The notes: generated from the sequence alone by a model not told the origin. Counted from the first letter of the stretch, positions 7,231 to 16,965 are shown. The stretch: 64,000 nucleotides of DNA from Halorutilus salinus (GCF_026242195.1 NZ_RKLV01000009.1:1-64000); one strand, 5' to 3'. Program-made: numbers and translations.

Positions 7231-10200
7231 TCAGAGCCAGTCTTCGGGACGCGTGTCGTAGTCAAGGCTGGTTGCCGTCAGACCTTCCGCCTCGTCCTCG
7301 TCGAGTTCGCGCGTCTCGAACCCTTCGCCGTCGTACCGTATAACGACGGGCTTCTCGTTAGGCTCCGGCTCCTTACCGCGTCGACGCGCCATCTTCATAA
7401 CGTTGTCGTCTATCTCTTTTTTGACCGTCTTGAGATTGACCGGACGCCCCCAGAGCGCATGGACGCGTTCGAGCGTACGTTTCGCCTTCCCCGTGTCGAG
7501 CACGACGCCGTTGAAACGGTGTGCGAGGAGAAGCTCACCCGCGTTGTTGTAGTTACCGTCCTCGACGACCACCGTCGGCTTGCCGAAGTTGGTGAAACGC
7601 AGGAGTAGCTTCTTCTTGACATCCTCGTAGTCGGTGCTCGAAACGTGGTATCCTCCCGTCGCGTGGCTATGCTCGTACGCGAAGTAGTCGTTTTTGTCGA
7701 CGAACTCCTCCGTCAGGAACTCGTCGATAAACGTCACGTCGTTATGTGTCGCGCGTACGTCACGCATACGGCTCCAGCCTTCTGTGTAACCTATACGGTC
7801 GAGAGCCTCCTCAACGTCGGCGTAAACGTCGATGTCGAACAGGTATCTGTACGTCTCTTCGAGCTCATCGCGCGAGATACGGCGTACGAAGCCACGGTTC
7901 TGGGGACGTGTCAGAGAGTAGTTGCGCTCGGCGAGACCGTCGTAGCTCAGAACCTTCCAAGGGCTACGCGAAACGTCTATCTCGCCGTTGCGCGCCGCCT
8001 CGACGGCGTCGTGATCCACCTTGGTGTCGAGCGTACGGAGTTCGTCGAGCGTCTCCTCGCGTACGTCGTCGAGCGGGTACGTGGGTTCGAGAACCTCCTC
8101 AACCAGATCGAAGTCGATCTCGTCGTGGAACGTAGCCGGTGTCACGCCGTCTATCTTGAGAAGCGCACGTACAACCTCGTCGCGGTTGGTGGTGTTTTCG
8201 ACGTACTCCCAAAGCTCCTTTCCGAGCTTGTACGGGTTGAGACCGCCGCCCGACAGAACCTTCGCCTGATGATCCGCGTACGTGAGAACCTCGTCGTCGC
8301 CCGCGAAACGTTCGTTCCCCATCATCATCGACTCCCAGTACGAGTTGTGGTTGACGAACCCACCGGCGGCGTACCTGTGCGTTCCGTCGACGGAGATGTC
8401 GTAAACGTCGCCCGTACCCTCGGAAACGTTGACGACCTCGTCCGTCCATTCCTCGTCCTCGAACCACTCCAGACTGTCGAGGTACCCGCGTAGCCTCTCT
8501 TCCTTCTCGGCGTATCCGAAGCCAACCTCGTCGGCGTAGACCGAAGCAGACCTTCCCGTAACATGAACGTGGTAGCATCCGTCCGACTGACGTCTACGTC
8601 GGCTAAGGACACTGAGGTTGGCGAGGAGTAGCTGTACGGTCTTCGAAAGCCCCTCGCTCTTGGTGCTGAGTATCACGCCTTGGTCGCCCGCGTAGCCGTC
8701 GGCGTCGAACAAGCCGCGTAGAAACGCGACGACGACCTCCTTCGGCGAACGCAGGACGTGTTCCGGGACGGTCTTCTCCGCCGACGAGTCGCCGACAGGT
8801 AGACCGAAACCGTCGGCGAACAGATCGACGAGGCTGAGCGAGTAGACGTAGACGCGCCAACGCGAACCGTCTTCCTCGACCGACGGGCTGACGCCGAAAA
8901 GCTCGGTTACGAGACGTGCGAAGCTCTCCGCTTTATCTCGGTCGCCCGTCGTGAAGCCGACGTGACCCGACGAACGCGAGACGTGCCCGTCGCCGACGAG
9001 AAGACCGAGTAAACGTCCGAGCCGGGGCGTCGTCTCGTCGGGAACGCGTACGGGGTTGCGTTGCGCCACGGCGTTGGCGTTTCCGTCGTAGCCTTCGAGC
9101 GCCTCGTCTATAGCGTCACCTTTCTCGGCGCGTCCTACGCGCCGGTAACGCATGACAGTCCAGACGGAGACGCCGGCGTCGTCGGCTACGTCGCCGAGCG
9201 TCTTGGCGGTCGGAGACTCCCAGCTAACAGGCTCGGGTTCGTCAGCCCAGAGGTCGGCTCCGCCCGAAACCTCCACCTCGTCGCCGGCTTCGAGTTCTCC
9301 GAGGCGTTTCCACGAACCGTCGGGCTGACGGACACGGTGGTCGGACGAACCGTCGAGTACGAAGCCGCGCCGTGTCTCGATCTCGACGGTTTCCTTATCG
9401 GCTTCGACGTGTGAGTCGTAGACTTCGCGCCCCGTCTCGCCGTCCGAGACGACCGGACGGTTCCCGACAGTCTCGCGCATAGGGACGACGCCCTCGGACG
9501 TAAAGACACGTGTATCGGGGGCGACGCACGACCACCCTTCGTTCATCACCTTGGTCATCTTCTGAGGCGCGAAGTAGTACGCCTCGCGTCTCAGCATCTC
9601 TATAACGTCGCGTTGCCAGTCCTCGTAACCGACCGACTTGCGGTTCTCGTCGTCGTACGCCTTTCCGTGCTGTGCGAGGAATCCGAGTATATCCTTCTCC
9701 GGTTCCTCAGGAACACGGGGTTCGTCGCCCTCCTCGCGCTGTTCGGCGAGCCATTCGTCGTCGAATATCTCCTGTCTGACCTCCTCAGAAACGCCTAGTT
9801 CATCTATGCTCTCGGCGACATCCCCCTCGTCGTTCGACGACACGCCGTAGGTACCGTGCTGGTCTATGTTGTCCTCAAGGCACAGTACGTTGTCTATCCA
9901 TTCCTCGACCTCCTCACGGTCTACCTCAGGGTCGTCCATGTACCCTTCGACGGTTTCGGCGTGGCGTGCGAGCGTAGCCGCCGCATCGAAGCCACCCGCG
10001 AGATCCTGGAACCATCGGTTGTTTGCGAAGAAGTCGCCGTGCGCCTCGACATGGGTTATGACAGCCTTCTGGTCGGCGAGTTCGTTCGACACCTGTAGGT
10101 AGGCGTGGCACGGATCGTCGTTGACGACGAGTTCGTAGATACGCGCCTGCGTGAAACGATCCTTCTTGCGCTGGCGGTCGTAGTTCATACCCCAGCGCCA

Positions 10201-10386
10201 GTGTGGGTAACGCGTCTGGAATCCGCCGTACGCGACGGCGCGGTTTATCTCGTCGTGATCGACGACCCAGTAGTTTACGTCGTACGGTTCGAGACCGAGG
10301 CGCTCCGCGAGCCGGGTCGCTTCCTTTGCCACCTTTCTTAGCTCGTCCGCCTCTCTGCGTTTTTCGAGTTCACGTCCTATGCTCAT
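7231..10386 (-). CDS. spoVR: SpoVR family protein, interrupted by an intein
   Basis: 1051 residues as translated: 286 of N-extein, a 395-residue intein and 370 of C-extein, so the mature protein is about 656 residues. SpoVR hallmarks are NYWVVDHDEINRAVAYGGFQ, RYPHWRWGMNYDRQR, THVEAHGDFF, VMNEGW|SYWE and HSHATGGYHVSS. The family is required for normal spore cortex in Bacillus and occurs as YcgB in enterobacteria; its biochemical role is unknown. It is the last gene of a four-gene leftward operon (prkA, prkA, yeaH, spoVR) and overlaps yeaH by 4 bases. The intein sits inside the most conserved NEGW-S/YW motif. Confidence 0.95.
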   Translation of the reverse strand: MSIGRELEKRREADELRKVAKEATRLAERLGLEPYDVNYWVVDHDEINRAVAYGGFQTRYPHWRWGMNYDRQRKKDRFTQARIYELVVNDDPCHAYLQVSNELADQKAVITHVEAHGDFFANNRWFQDLAGGFDAAATLARHAETVEGYMDDPEVDREEVEEWIDNVLCLEDNIDQHGTYGVSSNDEGDVAESIDELGVSEEVRQEIFDDEWLAEQREEGDEPRVPEEPEKDILGFLAQHGKAYDDENRKSVGYEDWQRDVIEMLRREAYYFAPQKMTKVMNEGWSCVAPDTRVFTSEGVVPMRETVGNRPVVSDGETGREVYDSHVEADKETVEIETRRGFVLDGSSDHRVRQPDGSWKRLGELEAGDEVEVSGGADLWADEPEPVSWESPTAKTLGDVADDAGVSVWTVMRYRRVGRAEKGDAIDEALEGYDGNANAVAQRNPVRVPDETTPRLGRLLGLLVGDGHVSRSSGHVGFTTGDRDKAESFARLVTELFGVSPSVEEDGSRWRVYVYSLSLVDLFADGFGLPVGDSSAEKTVPEHVLRSPKEVVVAFLRGLFDADGYAGDQGVILSTKSEGLSKTVQLLLANLSVLSRRRRQSDGCYHVHVTGRSASVYADEVGFGYAEKEERLRGYLDSLEWFEDEEWTDEVVNVSEGTGDVYDISVDGTHRYAAGGFVNHNSYWESMMMGNERFAGDDEVLTYADHQAKVLSGGGLNPYKLGKELWEYVENTTNRDEVVRALLKIDGVTPATFHDEIDFDLVEEVLEPTYPLDDVREETLDELRTLDTKVDHDAVEAARNGEIDVSRSPWKVLSYDGLAERNYSLTRPQNRGFVRRISRDELEETYRYLFDIDVYADVEEALDRIGYTEGWSRMRDVRATHNDVTFIDEFLTEEFVDKNDYFAYEHSHATGGYHVSSTDYEDVKKKLLLRFTNFGKPTVVVEDGNYNNAGELLLAHRFNGVVLDTGKAKRTLERVHALWGRPVNLKTVKKEIDDNVMKMARRRGKEPEPNEKPVVIRYDGEGFETRELDEDEAEGLTATSLDYDTRPEDWL
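8344..9528 (-). mobile_element. Intein in SpoVR with LacI-like HTH and LAGLIDADG endonuclease
   Basis: 395 residues (287-681 of the precursor). It starts at Cys in NEGWS|CVAPDTRVFTSEG (block A), has a block-B-like DGSSDHRV, two LAGLIDADG motifs (LLGLLVGDGHV about 460, LRGLFDADGYA about 556), a block F VYDISVDGTHRY and ends FVNHN|S with penultimate His and terminal Asn; the +1 residue is Ser. Between blocks B and C is a stretch TLGDVADDAGVSVWTVMR (about 397-414) that closely resembles a LacI-type helix-turn-helix. All splicing residues are present, so splicing and homing look possible. Confidence 0.93.
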
Positions 10387-11690
10387 ACTTCCTCCGTAGG
10401 CTCCGCGGCTGTCTTGAGAACCGTGTAGACGGCGTCCATAACCTCGTCTCGTGCGTTCACCTGCGTCACAACCACCTCGTCGCCGTCGAACGCGTCGGTT
10501 AGCTCCTGCGAATGCGTCGCGTTTACCGAACCCCCCGACGGCTGTGTCTCGACGTAGGCGTGCAGGTTTGCGTCCATCCCCTCGATGAGAGGCACGACGC
10601 GTTCCTTAGAGTCGTTCGACGAGTTCTCGCCGTCGCCCGCCGTGAAGACGTAACGGTTCCAGTCGCTCCACGGGTACCTCTCCTCAAGTATCTCGGCGGC
10701 GAGTTCGTACGCCGACGAAATCTTGGTACCGCCGCCCGACTGTATACCGAAGAACTCCCCGCGGTCGACCTCCCATGCGTCTATGTCGTGTGCTATGTAG
10801 ACGAACTCCGCCTCCTCGTACTTGCCCTGTAGGTACCAGTCGAGGGGCGTGAACGTACGTTCGACGAGTTCGCGTTTCTCGGAACCCATCGAGCCTGAGA
10901 CGTCGCGTATATTGACGACGACGACCTTCGACTCGTGCTCCTCGACGACCTCAGGGAAACGGTAACGCTCGTCCTCGCTTCTGAATGGAACGCGGCTGTC
11001 GGCACGGACGAGCTGGGCGGGCGTCCTGCGGTCGACGTTCTCCTCCATCTCTTCGAGCGACGACCACCGCGCCCACTCCTCGGCGTCCATCTCCGCGTAC
11101 GTCTCTTCGAGCCAACGTTTGGAGACGTTTATACTGTCGCGCCGCGCCCATCCGTAGACATCCTCCGGATCCATACCGTCGACGCGGAGAGCCTCACGTA
11201 CGTACTCGGGATCGAACTGTGACGCGAGCTTACGTCTCAGACCCCGTTTAAACATACGTTCGAGGTCGAGGGTGCTACGCGGACCCGAACGGACGACGTC
11301 GGTCATGTCGCCTTCCTTCTCCTCAACGACAGCCTTACCCTTAGGCTCCAACTGTAGCTCGAACTCCTGTTCGAGTTCCTCGGCGAACTCCTCAGGATCC
11401 ATCTCGTAGTAGCCGTGTTCACCCTCGCCCTCACCGGGTTCACCGTCCTCGTCACCGTCGCCCTGTTGGGGTCGTCCTACGGCGTCGCCCTCGTCGGCGT
11501 CGCCCTGTCCCACGCCGCCAAGGTCACGTCTGTCGTACTCGAACTCGGGTAGCTCGACTATCTTTATGGGTATACGTATCTCGTCACGCCGGCTCTGACC
11601 GAGGTCGCCGTACTGTATGAACTCCGCGAGGTCGTCGCGGCGCTCCTCACCCACCTTACGGTACCTGTCGAGATCGTCCCTCAGCCCCAT
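10383..11690 (-). CDS. yeaH: YeaH/YhbH (DUF444) family protein with VWA-like domain
   Basis: 435 residues. The first about 190 residues are very acidic with a Gly/Asp/Glu-rich low-complexity stretch near 75-95. The C-terminal half has a VWA-like metal site DVSGSMGSEKREL (about residue 270) and FGIQSGGGTKISSAYELA, typical of DUF444. In enterobacteria YeaH is co-transcribed with the kinase YeaG and acts in stress and nitrogen-starvation responses. It overlaps the kinase gene upstream by 10 bases and spoVR downstream by 4, so the products are probably made together. Confidence 0.94.
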   Translation of the reverse strand: MGLRDDLDRYRKVGEERRDDLAEFIQYGDLGQSRRDEIRIPIKIVELPEFEYDRRDLGGVGQGDADEGDAVGRPQQGDGDEDGEPGEGEGEHGYYEMDPEEFAEELEQEFELQLEPKGKAVVEEKEGDMTDVVRSGPRSTLDLERMFKRGLRRKLASQFDPEYVREALRVDGMDPEDVYGWARRDSINVSKRWLEETYAEMDAEEWARWSSLEEMEENVDRRTPAQLVRADSRVPFRSEDERYRFPEVVEEHESKVVVVNIRDVSGSMGSEKRELVERTFTPLDWYLQGKYEEAEFVYIAHDIDAWEVDRGEFFGIQSGGGTKISSAYELAAEILEERYPWSDWNRYVFTAGDGENSSNDSKERVVPLIEGMDANLHAYVETQPSGGSVNATHSQELTDAFDGDEVVVTQVNARDEVMDAVYTVLKTAAEPTEEV

Positions 11691-13945
11691 CGGCTCGCCA
11701 CCTCCTCGACGATGCGTTGTGACGTTAGCTCGGCGCTCGCGGGCGAGTATCCGAACTCATCGGCGAGCGTCTCGTTCGTCTTCCGTTTCAGGCTCTCCGT
11801 CTCAGTCCCTTTGGGCGGATCGCTCCACTGAGAAGGTTCGAAGTCCTCGTACATACGACCGATGTCGTCCCAGTCGTAGGCTGTCAGAACGTTCTGCATC
11901 ACGGGTATGTCACGCGGGTCGAAGCCGCCCGCGAACCCCTCGCCGCGCTGTTGCCAAGCCTGTACGTTCATCGCCGTCACTATCTTCTCCTGTCTGAAAC
12001 CCTCGACGTGGGGCTTAGGCTCGTCGCCCTCGTAGTCGTCGTCGTCGAAACGTCCGAGATGCTCAGTCTCGAAGACCTTCATCTTGAGCGCGTCGGGTTC
12101 GACCTCACCACGCCCCGCGCCCACCGTCTCGTTCTCCGACCACGCGTAGACGTGTTCGACGTACTCCTCAACGGTCTCGTCCTCAACACGTACGTCGTAC
12201 GTCATGGCGTCGAGAACGTCCTCCTCCTGTCTTCCGAATACGTAGTCACGTACCTCACGTACGCGATCCTCGTACTCGTTGGTCTCCTTGGTCGAGAACA
12301 TAGGCTCGTCTTCGAGACGCGCAACCATCTCGTCGAGTACGTCCGACGGCGTGATGACGTTCTCAACGTCGAGTTCGGGATGGCTACGGTCTGTACCGTC
12401 GTTGAGCAGGTCTGCGATCACGTCGCGAGGGTAGGTGACAGGGATACCGTTACGTCCGTCGTCGGGGCTTTCTTCGAGACGGAAGTCGTCCTTCTGGAGC
12501 CTCTCGTCACCGCGACGCAGGTAGCCACGGTCGTACAGGAGAGCCTTGTCGACGAGGTCGAGACCCGCGGGCAGGTCGTCGGTGTCGAGACGTGTGACAA
12601 CGTCGTACATCGCCGTCGCCTCGACGGCGTGGGGAGCTATCTCGCGCTCGCGTACGTCACGGATCGTATCGCCGACCTCAAGACGGAGAGGCGACGCCAT
12701 ACGTTCCTCCATCTCTTCGTAGTCGGAGCCCGTCTCCCAGACCTTGGTATCGTTCGTGATCTCGCGTCTTAGTAGCTCGACCTCCAACGAAAGGTTGGTC
12801 AGGTAACGGAACTCGTGCTTTTCGAGACGGCGTTTCAGAGCCTTCAGGGGATCCTCCTCGCCCATCTCTGACTTTGCGTCCAACTGCGCCTCAAGATCGG
12901 GGTTGGAGACGACGACGAGGACCGTATCGATGTCCATACGTATCCCTTTGTCGAGCTTCACAGCGCCCTCGTCGGCGACGTTGAGAAGCTGTTGGAGAAG
13001 ATCGGCGTGCTGTGCCGCGTCCTCGACGACGGTTAGGAGGGAGTTACCCTGTGACAGAACACCGTCGTACGAGAAAGCCTGAGGGTTCTTACGTCCGCGC
13101 GAGTCGAGCTTCTGTAACATACCCTCCATCCATGTACCGACGAGGCGCTGTTTGGGTGGTCCCGAATCCTCCGAATGTAGAACACCGACGCCTCTACCGT
13201 GATCGACGACGTAGTTCTTGACGCGTAGATGGCGGTCGTCGGTTACGGCGCTAAACAGGTCTCGCGTCCCCTTTCTGCGGTACATCCTTTCGAGGAAGTC
13301 GTAAGCCTCTCTGCTGAACGGATCGAGTTCGCCGTCGACACGTATCTCTATATGGTCGTCGGAACGGTCGTTTACCTTGGCGAGTATCTCCTTACGCACG
13401 TCGTTAGGGAAGACGAGGAGCGGATGCGCCTGTGTCGGTGACTCGTACCAGTTCTCGTCGTCCTCGCTACCCCACTCACGGACGCTCGAAACGTTCCATT
13501 CTACGGTGTAACGCCGACCCTCGTCGGTCTTAGAGTACTCACGTAGACCGTTTACGAGACACCGTTTGAACTCGCTCTTTCCGGTCGCCGTAGGTCCCTC
13601 TATCCAGACTATCTTCTCCTCCTTTCCGCGCTCCGACGCGATGCTCCTAACAGTGTCGACGAAGCCGTTCAGAACCTCCGTGTTACCCAGAACCGCGTGC
13701 TCGCCGTCGTTGGCGGGGTCGTCGAAGAATCTGTAACGTTCCCTCTCCTCGCCCTCCTCGACGACCGTACGTGTACCGTAAGACTCGATGGCTTCGAGAA
13801 GGTACTTCGCCGAGTGTGAGCCGATACCGGGTTCGTCGAGAAGACGGTCGACGTACTCGTCGAGCGGTATAGGCTCGTCGTACGCGTCGCGGAGAGAGTC
13901 GTCGGCTTCCTCGACGTACCTTTCGCCGTCGTCAGCGCCGTTCAC
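11681..13945 (-). CDS. PrkA-type serine protein kinase, second copy
   Basis: 754 residues, longer than the about 640 of bacterial PrkA/YeaG. An AAA-type P-loop EGPTATGKSEF lies at about 117-126. The PrkA-type middle region includes NGFVDTVRSIA, NVSSVREW, FSYDGVLSQGNSLLTVVEDA and a sensor-like RMDIDTVLVVVSNPD. In other PrkA proteins the C-terminal part holds the kinase region; here it is divergent. It differs strongly from the first copy, so the pair is an old duplication. Overlaps the first copy by 4 bases and yeaH by 10. Confidence 0.9.
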   Translation of the reverse strand: MNGADDGERYVEEADDSLRDAYDEPIPLDEYVDRLLDEPGIGSHSAKYLLEAIESYGTRTVVEEGEERERYRFFDDPANDGEHAVLGNTEVLNGFVDTVRSIASERGKEEKIVWIEGPTATGKSEFKRCLVNGLREYSKTDEGRRYTVEWNVSSVREWGSEDDENWYESPTQAHPLLVFPNDVRKEILAKVNDRSDDHIEIRVDGELDPFSREAYDFLERMYRRKGTRDLFSAVTDDRHLRVKNYVVDHGRGVGVLHSEDSGPPKQRLVGTWMEGMLQKLDSRGRKNPQAFSYDGVLSQGNSLLTVVEDAAQHADLLQQLLNVADEGAVKLDKGIRMDIDTVLVVVSNPDLEAQLDAKSEMGEEDPLKALKRRLEKHEFRYLTNLSLEVELLRREITNDTKVWETGSDYEEMEERMASPLRLEVGDTIRDVREREIAPHAVEATAMYDVVTRLDTDDLPAGLDLVDKALLYDRGYLRRGDERLQKDDFRLEESPDDGRNGIPVTYPRDVIADLLNDGTDRSHPELDVENVITPSDVLDEMVARLEDEPMFSTKETNEYEDRVREVRDYVFGRQEEDVLDAMTYDVRVEDETVEEYVEHVYAWSENETVGAGRGEVEPDALKMKVFETEHLGRFDDDDYEGDEPKPHVEGFRQEKIVTAMNVQAWQQRGEGFAGGFDPRDIPVMQNVLTAYDWDDIGRMYEDFEPSQWSDPPKGTETESLKRKTNETLADEFGYSPASAELTSQRIVEEVASRWG

Positions 13946-15999
13946 GTTTCCTCCATCTCCGAACGCGCCACCTCAGCACCCGCGAACTCCAACACCTCCT
14001 TCGCGCCCTCGCGCGAGTAGCCGCGGTTCGTCAGCGACTCTATCCATGCGCTCTTCGCCTCGTCGTCTGTCTCTCCGCTCGAAACGAGCGCGCTGAAGTT
14101 TATGTTGTGCTTCTTGTCCTCCCACATCTTACGTTCGAGAGCGCGGCGTAGACGTTCGTTGTCCTGCGGCTTGAACTCCTCTCCCTCACGTGCGCGCCTT
14201 GAGACCCAGTTTGACACCTCCTGTCTGAAGTCGTCCTTGCGGTCGTCGGGTATGTTGAGCTGTTCCTCGACGGCGCGCATGAATGCCTCGTCAGGCTCCT
14301 GCTGTCTCCCCGTGATCTCGTCCTGAACCGTTTCGTCGTTGATGTACGCCATCACGTGATCCATGTACTTCTCGCCCTGCTCCTGTATCTCGTCGAGGTC
14401 GTACGCGAGAGCATGCCGAACGTCGTCGATGGCGCGTTCCTTGTACTCCTCGCGCACCATCTCAAGGTAACGGTGGTAGGTCTCGTACATCTCCTCGTCT
14501 ATGCTCGCGTGCGCCTCAAGGTTCTCCTCGAAGTAGCTGAAGAGCGTCAACGGGTTTAGGAAGCCGCGCTCGCGGTGTGTCGAGTCCATGACAGCCTCCG
14601 CGATCTCGTCGCCGATGAAACGCGGCGATACACCGCGCATCCCTTCGCCAACCTCGGCGCTCTCGTCCGCCTCGTCGCGTAGCTTGTCCACATCGACATC
14701 GTCCTCGTCCTCGCCGTTGTACGCCTTCGCCTTCTGGACGACGGAGACGGTTTCGTCGTCCGGCTCCTCGACACGTGTGAGGACGGCGAAAAGACCCGCG
14801 GTTTCGAGCGTGTGCGGCTCTATGTTCATGTCGGGAAGGTCGGCGTTCGTCAACAGCTTGTCGTAGATACGCGCCTCCTCCTCGTATTCGAGGACGTAAG
14901 GGAAGTCGACGCGTTTGGTGCGGTCGTTGAACGCCTCCATCTTCTCGTCGTTCTTCTTGTCGAGGTACTCGGGCATGTTCGTACGTCCGACGATGACCTG
15001 ATCGATGTCGATACGCGGGTTGCTCTTGGGCTTGATCGTCTGTTCCTGTGTCGCGTGGAGGAAGTCGTACAGGAACTCACGCTGTAGCTTGAGTAGCTCC
15101 TCGCCCGAGAAGACTCCACGGTTTGCGTTACAGAACGCGCCCGAGTAGTCGAATGCGCGCGGATCGGACTCGCCGTAGACCGCGATCTTGGAGTAGTCAA
15201 CCTCCCCCGTGAGTTCGGTCTCGTCCTGGTTCTTCTTGTCCTTGGGTTCGAACGTCTCGACCGCCTGTCTCTTGTTCTCGTCCGCAACGAGACGGACGAC
15301 CTCGACGTGGTTTTCGAGAACAGCCTCAAGATCGTCGTCGTACTCGGCGAGAAGCGCGTCCATGTAGAAGGCGCTTTCGGGGTCGAGCGACTGGTCGTTC
15401 CTGAGCGTGTACGGCGCGTCGAGGCTCCCGTTCAGTTCTTCGATTACCTCTCTGCGCTCCTCGCGTGGAAGGAGGACGAGCGGATCCTGGTTCATAGGCG
15501 AACGCACGGTATCGTCCATCGGATCCTGATCCTCGATCACGTCGCAGAGGTTCGTCCACCGGAAGGTGTACATACGCCCTTCGTCGCGCTCGGTGTAGTC
15601 CTCGAAGTACCGACGAACCTGTCTGTCGAAGTCAGACTTACCGCTACCGACGGGTCCGAGTAGGAGCTTTATCCGTTTTTCGGGTCCGAGCCTCCGCGAA
15701 CCGCTCTTTACCTTGTTGACGAACTCGTGTATCGCCTCGTGTATCTGCCTCCCGAAGAACCTGTTCTCGCCGTCGTCAAGCGGGTCGTCGGAGGCGAGCC
15801 TGTACCTCACCACGCCAGCCTCCTCGTCGTACTCCGTTCCGTAGAAGTCGAACATGTCGGCAAGGCGCTGGTGGGCGTTGCGCGCTATACGCGGCGACTC
15901 GTTTATCTCATCAAGGTACCAGCCGAAGCTCCTCGCGCTTCTAATACCGTCGGGAACCGAGTCACGGTAACTGTCGCTTATCTCTTGTAGGCTTCTCAT
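13942..15999 (-). CDS. prkA: PrkA-type serine protein kinase, first copy (YeaG-like)
   Basis: 685 residues, first gene of the operon. P-loop LGPVGSGKSDFDR at about 114-126, then the PrkA motifs GEVDYSKIAVYGESDPRAF, YSGAFCNANRGVFSGEELLK and PRIDIDQVIVGRTNMPEY, close to the bacterial pattern. PrkA/YeaG proteins are AAA ATPases with a C-terminal Ser/Thr kinase-like region. The start ATG at 15999 fits an AT-rich box (CCATAATGAA read leftward, near 16018-16027). The gene order prkA-prkA-yeaH-spoVR suggests one stress-response module. Confidence 0.93.
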   Translation of the reverse strand: MRSLQEISDSYRDSVPDGIRSARSFGWYLDEINESPRIARNAHQRLADMFDFYGTEYDEEAGVVRYRLASDDPLDDGENRFFGRQIHEAIHEFVNKVKSGSRRLGPEKRIKLLLGPVGSGKSDFDRQVRRYFEDYTERDEGRMYTFRWTNLCDVIEDQDPMDDTVRSPMNQDPLVLLPREERREVIEELNGSLDAPYTLRNDQSLDPESAFYMDALLAEYDDDLEAVLENHVEVVRLVADENKRQAVETFEPKDKKNQDETELTGEVDYSKIAVYGESDPRAFDYSGAFCNANRGVFSGEELLKLQREFLYDFLHATQEQTIKPKSNPRIDIDQVIVGRTNMPEYLDKKNDEKMEAFNDRTKRVDFPYVLEYEEEARIYDKLLTNADLPDMNIEPHTLETAGLFAVLTRVEEPDDETVSVVQKAKAYNGEDEDDVDVDKLRDEADESAEVGEGMRGVSPRFIGDEIAEAVMDSTHRERGFLNPLTLFSYFEENLEAHASIDEEMYETYHRYLEMVREEYKERAIDDVRHALAYDLDEIQEQGEKYMDHVMAYINDETVQDEITGRQQEPDEAFMRAVEEQLNIPDDRKDDFRQEVSNWVSRRAREGEEFKPQDNERLRRALERKMWEDKKHNINFSALVSSGETDDEAKSAWIESLTNRGYSREGAKEVLEFAGAEVARSEMEET

Positions 16000-16161
16000 G
16001 CTAACTGTTACTTACTTTCATTATGGTTTCTACGAACATCAGCGTTCCGCCGTGTCCGTTCTGAGGATGTGTGCGGACGGAGCGTCCACGATGCAAGTTA
16101 ACATACGGCATGCGAGAGTATATGCTTTGCGGTGGTTTCCGCGAATCCGGGACTGAGTAAG

Positions 16162-16168
16162 CTATTTG
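16162..16168 (+). promoter_or_regulatory. TATA-like box for CAP-domain gene
   Basis: CTATTTG centred about 27 nt before the ATG at 16192. This favours that start over an in-frame start 20 codons earlier (16132). The 16000-16191 interval between divergent genes otherwise shows nothing recognisable. Confidence 0.4.
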
Positions 16169-16191
16169 ATTCTCCGTACCTTGATCTGAGT

Positions 16192-16965
16192 ATGTCGCCG
16201 CACCGTCCCCACGACAGGAGGGGCGCAGTGGACAGCACCGGCTCCGGTGCACGCGTCGCAAAGATTCTCCTCGTACTCGTTTTCATTCTCATCGTCTCCG
16301 TCTCTCTGGCTTTTGTCTTGGTAGATGACAGGTCGAGTGGTACGGACAGCCCACGCGAAGGGGGTGACAGTATAGACGGGTCGGGTGGCTTGACGACCGC
16401 GACAGAACCGCCCGAAGATATCCCTCGGCGGGTGGGTTCACGCGGTAACAAAGAGACGCGCAAAAACGTCTCGCAGAACGTGGAGGAGATCAACAGGTCA
16501 AGGATAGAGGAACGTATCCTGCGTCTGGTCAACCGGGAGAGAGGGTCGCGTGACGTTCGCGTGGTTGAGGAGAACGCCGGTCTGTCGTCCGTCTCGCGTA
16601 ACCACTCCCTGAACATGTCCGAGTCGGGCTACGTTAGTCACGTCGACCTCTCAGGCGTCGGTGTCGTCAGGTACAGCGATACCTGTCAGTCCCTGCCGGG
16701 TGTAGGTAACTTCTCTTACTCGGAGAACATAGCGAGGTCGTGGGTAGGTAAGAAAGTCGTCTCCCCGGATAGGAACAGCACCGTCTTCGTGAGAACCGGG
16801 GAGGGGGTCGCGCGGAACATCGTCAACATCTGGATGAACTCGTCGTCGCACCGGAAGGCTTTGCTCGACGACGAATGGCGGTCGACGGGCGTCGGCGTCG
16901 TATCGAACGAGTCGGGCGCTGTCTTCGCTACGCAGTCGTTCTGTAGTAGGGGAAGGCTACCTTAG
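16192..16965 (+). CDS. Membrane-anchored CAP (SCP/PR1) domain protein
   Basis: 257 residues. A Val/Ile/Leu-rich membrane helix at about 23-43 follows a short basic N-terminus, so the rest is probably extracellular. A Gly/Asp/Ser linker leads to a CAP domain (about 115-257). It shows the family's helix (RILRLVNRERG), SRNHSLNMSESGYVSHVD with the His pair, YSENIAR, and WMNSSSHRKALL with a second His. CAP domains occur in secreted proteins of all three domains of life; some bind lipids or cleave peptides, but the role here is unknown. The 3' end overlaps the convergent pilin-like gene by 9 bases, next to a surface-protein cluster. Confidence 0.85.
   Translation: MSPHRPHDRRGAVDSTGSGARVAKILLVLVFILIVSVSLAFVLVDDRSSGTDSPREGGDSIDGSGGLTTATEPPEDIPRRVGSRGNKETRKNVSQNVEEINRSRIEERILRLVNRERGSRDVRVVEENAGLSSVSRNHSLNMSESGYVSHVDLSGVGVVRYSDTCQSLPGVGNFSYSENIARSWVGKKVVSPDRNSTVFVRTGEGVARNIVNIWMNSSSHRKALLDDEWRSTGVGVVSNESGAVFATQSFCSRGRLP

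Noticed and set aside
7645-8493. 282-residue rightward open frame opposite spoVR
   Set aside because: Crosses the intein boundary of spoVR on the other strand and has shadow-like Val/Arg composition.
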